Below, one piece after another: positions 56,214-64,000 of a DNA stretch of 64,000 nt. The notes under the pieces are model-generated. The model ran no database searches. It saw only the letters and a list, made by a program, of their open reading frames with translations, and was not told the origin of the DNA. A program made the position numbers and the translations under genes. Origin of the DNA: Caprella mutica (taxonomy: Eukaryota; Arthropoda; Malacostraca; Amphipoda; Caprellidae). The stretch spans positions 27,015 through 91,014 of the forward strand of contig CANNZV010002608.1 of NCBI GenBank assembly GCA_947561585.1, in the 5' to 3' direction. Position 1 is the first letter of the stretch. Each line of letters begins with the position of its first letter.

Positions 56214-56285
56214 AGGCCTCGCCGGGAATCGAACCCGGGTCATCAGATTTAAAGTCTGATGTGTCAGCCACTACACCACGAGGCC
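56214..56285 (-). tRNA. intact tRNA-Gln-like sequence with anticodon TTA
   Basis: This is the best-preserved copy. The acceptor GGCCTCG/CGAGGCC is fully paired, as are D arm GTGT/ACAC, anticodon stem TCAGA/TCTGA and T arm CCGGG/CCCGG. Loop CTTTAAA gives anticodon TTA, which would decode UAA. A box TGGTGTAGTGG and B box GGTTCGATTCC are intact. TTTTT follows three bases after the discriminator, a good pol III terminator. Flanks match the copies at 20816 and 31312. Confidence 0.75.
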
Positions 56286-56523
56286 TTGTTAAATTATGGA
56301 AATAAACATAGTGTAGTTTTACTAATCTCCGAAAATAAATAATTAATGTGAATAGGTAAGTAGTGTGGATACGCTGAAAATGTAAAGTTTAACGAAGGGA
56401 TAGAGAAATTTTTTACAGCAATAATAAATCAATTTGGATTACTTTTCAATGATTATAACTACTATACATACAGCTATCACCAGCTATCTTCAAATTAATT
56501 ATTAATCAGTCCCCAGTAATATA

Positions 56524-57653
56524 CAGGGTGGCGAAAAAAAAAAATACATTTTCAAATTAGTTTATTTTACAAACTATTTTAGAGGTAAAAAATTTCTTAA
56601 GATTTACTTTTATTCATATAGTTTTTTGCATCTTTCATGAAAATCTGTTAATCTTACGAATAAAATTAAACATCCTGCAGCAAATTGAAAAAATATAAAT
56701 AAAAAGGGCTTGCGCGAGGATAGAAAACACAAAAAGACTTCAGAATAGGTATCAATTAACGTTTTGTTTATTGACTGTTACATCAATGGAAATACTTCTC
56801 CATCACCAATCACGATGTCTTCTCTATAACGAGCATTTCTATGCAGAAACCAACTTGAAAAATTTAGACTGTGCAGTCAATCAGTTCTAAGAGTTCAAGC
56901 CATGGATCTTAAAAGGATGATATTTTAAATCGTGTTTAACAATTCGGTGAAATGTGTCTTTAGTGATGTCTAATTCATTCCTTCTGATTGATATTTTTAG
57001 ATTCACAATAAGTTATTCATGAACAAGATTAATGTTTCCATGAGTTCGTTCTGTTCTCCTGCGACCTAATATTTTTTGTAAAACTAAAGTGGTTTCTTCA
57101 GTTTTGAAGTTATTACCATATGTCTATATGGTTTTATAGTTGGTGAAAATCTTTTCTGAAAGCTATGTTCAAAATGAGGTTGAGCCTGTTAAAGCTTCCT
57201 GTGTTTAGATAACTTGTCGTAACAAAAACTCTTTGTTCTTTTGGAAGCTGCATTTTGAGGGCTTCGACTATGAGATATAAATTAACGTCAAACTGATATT
57301 ATTAAATATATCAATTTTATAATAAACATTAACTTTCAAATAATATTTAAAGTTTTGGTTGTCTTTTATTTGTTACAGAAAATATTATAATTTATTGTTT
57401 TCACACCCATATGAAATGAATTATACCTATTCTGATTTTTTTCGTATATTTCGTTCTCGCGCAAGACCTTTTTATTTAACTTTTTTAAATTAGCTGCAGG
57501 ATGTTTGATTTTTGTCTTAACTTTAAAAAATTTTTCAAGATAGATACAGAAAAAGTAAAGGAATGAAATGGTTTTTTTAGAAATTTTCTATCTTTAATAG
57601 TTTGTAAAATGAACTAGTTCAAAGATGGGTTTCCTTTTTTCTGTGCCACCCTG
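56524..57653 (-). mobile_element. 1130-bp Tc1/mariner-like element with decayed transposase
   Basis: The ends CAGGGTGGCGAAAAAAAAAA and (reverse complement) CAGGGTGGCACAGAAAAAAG are flanked by TA. Homology between the arms extends about 200 bases inward, reaching CATCCTGCAGC. A minus-strand transposase remnant lies between. Confidence 0.8.
56770..57110 (-). pseudogene. IS630/Tc1/mariner transposase N-terminal remnant
   Basis: On the minus strand, a helix-turn-helix region is readable at about 56898-57005: ISIRRNELDITKDTFHRIV, then DLKYHPFKIHGLN. This matches the second HTH of arthropod mariner-like transposases. Further downstream HRNARYREDIVIGDGEVFP-like sequence is recognisable. Stops and frameshifts separate the parts, so it is not functional. 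Confidence 0.75.
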
Positions 57654-57789
57654 TAGTATGGGCCTTAGATACTACACAGAAAATTATAAAAGATTATAAT
57701 TTGAATGTTAAAATTCTGATTTTTGAATATATATTTCTACTGCATCTCTAGCAAAGTTATTTCCTATCCTCAATGAAATAAAGTTACTA

Positions 57790-59130
57790 GTATAAAAAAG
57801 AGAAGCTGAAAAATGATGGTATAGTCCCATCTATGTACATATATTTACATTTTTTAAATTCGATTCTCAAAGTCAGTGCCAGCAATGCGAATCGAACCCG
57901 AGTCTTTTCGGGCAGGGGCTAACGCGCTAACCCCTGGGCCACCACGGCCCAACTACATTACGCTTGGAACTTATATTTATCCTGCTAATTCTTTGGCGAA
58001 ATAAATTTAGTGAAGAAATATTCAAAACTCTAAATATCGAAGCCGTAACCAGACTACGGTGTTGGTAAATCATTTCTATATAAACTCCTTCACTAATTAT
58101 CAAACTCTTTCATTATTTTGTTATTAAATACAATATAATAGAGCGCTAAAGTCATGACGTCACACTCGCCTTCAGTTGCTGTGTTATTTAAAACAAACGT
58201 TAAAATTAATGCTAATTACATTAAATAGAATGCTATTTCCAATAATAATTATAGAATATATTCATGTTACTACAAAGAATATTACATCAATTCAAACAAA
58301 CATTTAGTCACCAAATTTGAATACTAGACTCACAAATAGCAGTTAAATTTGGTGTTAGAAGTCTTCAGCTGATCTGGCTTTGTTACTTAATATAATTTTG
58401 GTAAATTAGATCTCTATAGGGAAATAATTTTTTTCATATTTTACTCGTATTTATTTTTTATTACCTTCGCAGAATGCGGGAAGGATATATTTTCATCGGC
58501 CTTTCTTTCATTATTTATTTATTTATTTATCATATTGTTATTCGCTTAACTGAGAAAGTATTCAACCAAATTGCCTGAAATTTAGTAAAACGATTGGTCC
58601 ATGTCCAGTGACCTGCTGTTAGAATTTTAGGATTGACCTGGTCAAAGGTCAAGGTCATGGTCATTTATAACTCAAATGTATTAAACCATAATGCATGAAA
58701 CTTGGTGAGTCGATTGGTCAATATACAGGTACTTTTTTATCAGATTTTTTGAGCGATCGGGTCAAAGGTCAAAGATCAAGGTCAAGGCCATTTGTAACTC
58801 AATAACTGAAAAAGTATTCAATCAAATTGTTTGAAATTTGATGGTACAATTGGTCAATGTCAAGGAACCATCTGGTAGAAGTTTGAAAGCGATCTGGTCA
58901 AAGGTCAAGGTCATTCACAACTCATTCCCTCAAAATGTGTTGAACCATATTGCATATTGAAAACTACTAAATAAATTCCAATCGTCTTTCTAATTTATTA
59001 CTAAACCAGAATTACTCGATAGTACCAAATTATTTTGAAGTAATTTGAAATATTGTATATGCTATTGTCGTACCGAATAATGAAATCATTAAAAACTAAA
59101 GGAATAAATCCACTCAAAAAGAGCATTCTA
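57790..59130 (-). repeat. repeat D (copy 3, inverted) with inner insertion
   Basis: Reverse complement of 29045-30140 and 38055-39110, including the tRNA-like unit (57875-57950) and TGACGTCA at about 58155. The middle of D is replaced by the 58466-58975 repeat. Confidence 0.8.
58466..58975. repeat. degenerate 120-136-bp repeat carrying AGGTCA clusters
   Basis: Three units each contain GGTCAAAGGTCAAGGTCA or a variant (58640-58657, about 58760-58790, 58896-58913) within conserved text such as AAAGTATTCAA and TTGGTCAATGTC. The left portion (AGAATGCGGGAAGGATATAT) is also found in decayed form at about 35645-35690. No coding capacity. The core is a direct repeat of nuclear-receptor half-sites. 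Confidence 0.8.
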
Positions 59131-59612
59131 AAATTTTATATGTGTTTATAAATTGCCTCGTATCACAACTGTGTAGTGGCATAGAGCTGAAGCTAACGTG
59201 ACTGAAAAATAATAAACTTATCTTTTCGTTTATGCCCCTTAAGGGCTGATTCGTCTGATATGACTAAACTTATTATAGGACTTCAAAAGAGCAGAATTAT
59301 GATATTTGGGTATGAAATAACACGATTCATAATTTTCTGTAGGTGTTTACATACTCCAATTATGGCCCAAAAAATTAACACTACTCGCATATTACAGTCA
59401 CACTCTATCACATCACTCTCACACTAATATACTTTGTAAAGAGTTAATTACAAGGTATTTAGGAGATTAAACAAGACAAAAAATCAATACATGTTTTGGC
59501 CAATTTAATAGCAGAAAATAAAAAAATGAAATTTATCTTCATTAACAATAGAACAGTTTACGTAATCAATATATAGTTAAAACACACCTATAAATAAAGC
59601 TTTAGAATTTTC

Positions 59613-59962
59613 AACTAGAGTTTCAGCTAGTGTTTCAGCTAGAGTTTCAGCTAGAGTTTCAGCTAGAGTTTCAGCTAGAATTTCAGCTAGAGTTTCAGCT
59701 AGAGTTTCAGCTAGAGTTTCAGCTAGAGTTTCAGATAGAGTTTCAGCTAGAGTTTCAGCTAGAGTTTCAGCTAGAGTTTCAACTAGAGTTTCAGCTAGAA
59801 TTTCAGCTAGAGTTTCAGCTAGAATTTCAGCTAGAGTTTCAGCTAGAGTTTCAGCTAGAGTTTCAGCTAGAGTTTCAGCTAGAGTTTCAGTTAGAGTTTC
59901 AGCAAGAGTTTCAGCTAGAGTTTCAGCTAGAGTTTCAGCTAGAGTTTCAGTTAGAGTTTCAG
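59613..59962. repeat. 12-bp tandem array, about 29 copies
   Basis: The unit AGAGTTTCAGCT has rare variants (AGAATTTC, TTAGAG, CAACTAG). The 121-codon FQLE-repeat frame is a period effect and not called. Confidence 0.95.
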
Positions 59963-60004
59963 GTATTATTATTATTTGTTATGCATTTTAGGTAATTAAC
60001 TTTA

Positions 60005-62892
60005 TTAAATTAATGTTATAATTATTAATTGAATGTATAGTGTAATTTTCTATTTTATAATAATATAATGGATTATTTATAATTTAACTCTACGGAGTTT
60101 GAAGCTGATATTTGATTTACATTCTTAAGGTTATTTGTTCATAATAAATGTTACGACTACGTAATGTTATATTCTATTATTTTTAGCACATTATTAGGAT
60201 TTCATACAAACCAAAATTGTAAATAAAAAATATTAAATAATTATAATCTAGTAAATAGTTAGTGCAAAGTACGATCATTTTAACCATACATATTAAATGA
60301 TGGTAATTACTGATGTGTAAGAATTTAAGTTTCCATGACGGATGAACAGTTAATAAAAAGGATAATATTTCTCAACAAATATCAATAATAAATTATGAAA
60401 TTTATACGCAAACGCCATCTGGTGGTGAATAACATGTTACATAACGTTAATGATTGTATGTGAAGAGTAATTCATATGTTTACTAAAAGAGTGATGTATA
60501 TCATGAATTAGATTCAATAATATTAAGATAATTCTTTGAGCTTCGTTGAAATACGTTCAAATTTACATAAAGAAACATTCTTTCGCTGCAAACAAATCCA
60601 TGTGTATACCATGTGGTACTTACTCATTTAAACATGAGTATACCATGAATAGTTTTTTGAAATAGATACCATATGTATTACATGTTGTTATAAAAGGATA
60701 TGTTAAAATTACGAGTATTTGAAATATGTTAAAAGAATTGTATTTGTCATGTTGCTATGTACGTGATGATTGTAAAGGAAGATAGTTCAGCTCCTTGGGC
60801 ACACACTGCTTTAGCTGACCAATCATAGATAGAGTAGTTACTAATATGATTAGTGTGCTATCTGCACAGATGATAGCAAAGGAAGATAGTTCAGCTCTGT
60901 GGGCACACACTGCTTTAGCTGACCAATCACAGATAGAGTTGTTACTAATATGATTAGTGTGCTATCTGCACAGATGATTGCAAAGGAAGATAGTTCAGCT
61001 GTGGACACACACTGCTTTAGCTGACCAATCACAGATAGAGTTGTTACTAATATGATTAGTGTGCTATCTGCACAGATGATAGCGAAGGAAGATAGTTCAG
61101 CTCTGTGGACACACACTGCTTTAGCTGACCAATCGCAGATAGAGTTGTTACTAATATGATCAGTGTGCTATCTGCACAGATGATTGCAAAGGAAGATAGT
61201 TCAGCTCTGTGGACACACACTGCTTTAGCTGACCAATCACAGATAGAGTTGTTACAAAGATGATTAGTGTGCTATCTGCACAGATGATAACAAAGGAAGA
61301 TAGTTCAGCTCTGTGGACACACACTGCTTTAGCTGACCAAACACAGATAGAGTTGTTACTAAGATGATTAGTGTGCTATCTGCACAGATGATAGCAAAGG
61401 AAGATAGTTCAGCTCTGTGGGCACACACTGCTTTAGCTGACCAATCACAGATAGAGTTGTTACTAAGATGATTAGTGTGCTATCTGCACAGATGATAGCA
61501 AAGGAAGATAGTTCAGTTCTGTGGGCACACACTGCTTTAGCTGACCAATCACAAATAGAGTTGATACTTATATAATTAGTGTGCTATCTGCAGAGATGAT
61601 AGCAAAGGAAGATAGTTCAGCTCTGTGGGCACACACTGCTTTAGCTGACAAATCACAGATAGAGTTGTTACTAATATGATTAGTGTGCTATCTACACAGA
61701 TGATAGCAAAGGAAGATAGTTCAGCTATGTGGGCACACACTGCTTTAGTTGACAAATCACAGATAGAGTTGTTACTAATATGATTAGTGTACTATCTACA
61801 CAGATGATAGCAAAGGAAGATAGTTCAGCTCTGTGGGCACACACTGCTTTAGCTGACCAATCACAGATAGAGTTGTATTCATATTTTTGTGTCTGTTCGA
61901 AAACAATTCATCGGATCAGAATGGTAATTCACCTGTTAAAAAGTGATAGAATTAACGATGAAAATGACACTAACATTAGATTTCCACGCCTTCTGGTTAC
62001 TGAGTAATAAAATATTTAAAAATTGTAACATTTATGTGGCTCACTCTGTATATCACAATCACAGAAATACAGACAAACAGACATATTATTTATATAATAA
62101 TTTTTTAACTCCAGTTCGTAAGGTTGGATTTCACAATTGGATTTGACTCTGACTCTTTTGAGTACGAATTCAACTGGTGACGGTGGAATCGGTAAAACGT
62201 TGGAGCTGGAACACTGGCCACTGTTTTTTTATAGTTTAAATACTTTATTTGTATTCAATTAATAAGGAAGATACTTACTTATTTATGATCTATATTCTCA
62301 TTTTAGTTTCACTTCAATTAATTATCTTGTCACTCTGTCATCTGCCCGAAATCTGAAAATTCGATTGTAAAATAACATAGTAAAATATAAACAATTTTAT
62401 TTGAACTTTGATTATTTACATTGTCTTAATTACTGATTTAAATAAAAACATCACAGTGTACTTACAAATAAACCCATAAAAAGAAGACTAGAATGGTTAG
62501 TTATTTGTCTATCACTCTGAGCTGAACAACTCAATGACAGACAGAGTTGTTCAGCTCAGAGTGACGTCACAGTAACTATGGAACTATTTCTATTTTCTGC
62601 TGTAAAAATAGAAATTATTCCAAATTAATTTCAATGATTAATGTTATAGCATGAATACGTAATTATTGGAATAGTTTCTACTTATTTGTTCTTTAGGGCG
62701 AAAATCATAAGAAATGAACTGAATATTCACCCTTATGATCTCAAGATAATTTACAACAATTATTTCTATGTTTCTTACATGTAAGTTTGTCTCTTTGAAA
62801 AATACGCCAGAAAATATGAACTCAATCTATTCAAGATAGAGAAAGAATGGTTATATTCCATGTAAAAGTATATCAATTATTCTTGTTATGTA
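60005..62892. repeat. repeat B', inverted copy of 23505-25975
   Basis: It carries the mate of all repeat B landmarks in reverse. It lacks the 226-bp tRNA-bearing insertion and has about 100 extra bases near 60040-60140. A TGACGTCA with inverted GAGCTGAACAACTC words lies at about 62515-62565. Confidence 0.85.
60775..61878. repeat. 104-bp tandem array, about 10.6 copies
   Basis: Same unit as 24635-25330 in reverse orientation (GACCAATCACAGATAGAG core). Short open frames on both strands are period effects. Confidence 0.92.
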
Positions 62893-63528
62893 TTTTATTA
62901 TGCTTTGGGTGCATATTATTTCCAAAACTTTGTAATTTGGTAATTTAATGTTAAGATCAATTATTCTTAAACAAGAAAGGAAGTGATATGCATTTCTTAA
63001 ACTATATTATATATTGATTCTATCCGCATATACAATGAACTGAGTGAGTTTTATATGGCTATAAAATAGACTATTTTGGTAAGAATTGTAATGGAGCAGT
63101 ATGGGGGTCAGCGACGAAAGCTTGAACTGCAGCCCCGCTAACCATCGCCTGAAATGGAATGAAGAAATGGTAAGGTTTATTGAAATACAGAGAAATCTAG
63201 TAACTGGAAGGTTAGTCTATTATTTATAATGTGAACGGAAATTAAATCAGAGAAATTAAACCTATGAAATTTATATAGAAATAACCATTATGGAATCAAA
63301 TCTTAATTCGTAATTAGGGAATAAGTAATAAGGGAATAAGTAATTAGGGAGCAAGTAATTAGGGAGCAAGGAAGGAAGGAATTTCAACGAAACTCAAAGA
63401 ATTAGCCAAATTACTATTATAATTTACCTTGTATTGGATTTAAATTAGAATAATATTTTCTTGTATAAATAAGAGTAATAATTCATATTTTTTTACTTAT
63501 TCTTAATTGAAATTTTTACTAAAAATAA
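62893..63528. other. AT-rich spacer with short AGGGAGCAAGTAATT repeat
   Basis: A degenerate about 16-bp repeat (TAATTAGGGAGCAAG) runs at about 63306-63370. Nothing else recognised. Confidence 0.5.
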
Positions 63529-64000
63529 AATAGGTACCAGACTTACCCTTATTGTATTGTCCTAACTAGACACAATAGAAAGGTACCAGACTTACCCTTA
63601 TTGTATCGTCCTAACTAGACAAATAGAAAGGTACCAGACTTACCCTTATTGTATCGTCCTAACTAGACACAATAGAAAGGTACCAGACTTACCCTTATTG
63701 TATAGTCCTAACTAGACACAATAGGAGGGTACCAGACTTACCCTTATTGTATCGTCCCAAACTAGACACAATAGAAAGGTACCAGACTTACCCTCATTGT
63801 ATCGTCCTAACTAGACACAATAGAAAGGTACCAGGCTTACCCTTATTGTATCGTCCTAACTAGACACAATAGAAAGGTACCAGACTTACCCTTATTGTAT
63901 CGTCCTAACTAGACACAATAGAAAGGTACCAGACTTACCCTTATTGTATCGTCCTAACTAGACACAATAGAAAGGTACCAGACTTACCCTTATTGTATCG
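63529..64000. repeat. 49-bp satellite, second block, runs off the window
   Basis: Same unit as 51366-52552, same orientation, at least nine copies, truncated by the window edge. The first units are more diverged (AGGAGGGTACC, CCCAAACTAG). Confidence 0.97.

Noticed and set aside
59630..59995. 121-codon FQLE-repeat frame
   Set aside because: A 12-bp array creates it; no start context, no domain.

Overview
This is an AT-rich, repeat-saturated piece of a eukaryotic nuclear genome. It is most likely from an arthropod, probably an insect. A hemipteran such as a planthopper is my guess, at low confidence. The evidence is a nearly intact BEL/Pao LTR retrotransposon, decayed Ty3/gypsy and non-LTR retrotransposon pieces, many Tc1/mariner-like elements flanked by TA, long satellite arrays and numerous tRNA-like sequences. 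I see no bacterial gene organisation and no complete conventional host gene.

Layout. 1-957 is a unique flank with small inverted repeats. 958-3898 is a 27-bp array that is open in one frame; the frame runs on into a GC-rich tail ending at a TAA (4148-4150), followed by an AATAAA. 4271-5454 holds nested inverted-repeat elements. 5660-10316 holds two abutting 18-bp satellites. 10.3-15 kb is unclassified sequence plus foldback elements and a 21/43-bp array. 16.0-17.05 kb is a 49-bp palindromic satellite. 17.4-20.7 kb holds dispersed repeats and a C/G-run foldback element. 20.8-26.6 kb holds tRNA-bearing repeats, a foldback mariner-like element and a 104-bp array. 26.6-40.5 kb is a mosaic of two direct copies of a roughly 3-kb block, with gypsy integrase, mariner and non-LTR fragments. 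40578-49418 is the BEL/Pao element. 49.6-53.5 kb holds further arrays and SINE-like units. 53.7-62.9 kb holds inverted copies of the 21-26 kb repeats, plus a nuclear-receptor-site repeat and a 12-bp array. The window ends inside a second block of the 49-bp array that also occupies 51.37-52.55 kb.

The best gene-like content is the BEL/Pao gag-pol polyprotein. It lies in one reading frame but is cut by an in-frame TGA (43466) and TAA (47024). Its 889-bp LTRs are nearly identical and flanked by a TTAAT duplication, so it inserted recently. Independently, the window carries a family of 72-nt tRNA-like sequences that look like tRNA-Gln. Two have anticodon CTG, four have TTA and one broken copy has CTA. 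TTA and CTA would read UAA and UAG stop codons, and at least two TTA copies keep a fully paired cloverleaf with pol III signals. Whether these are expressed or have any link to the transposon stops is speculation, but they are the most interesting signal here.
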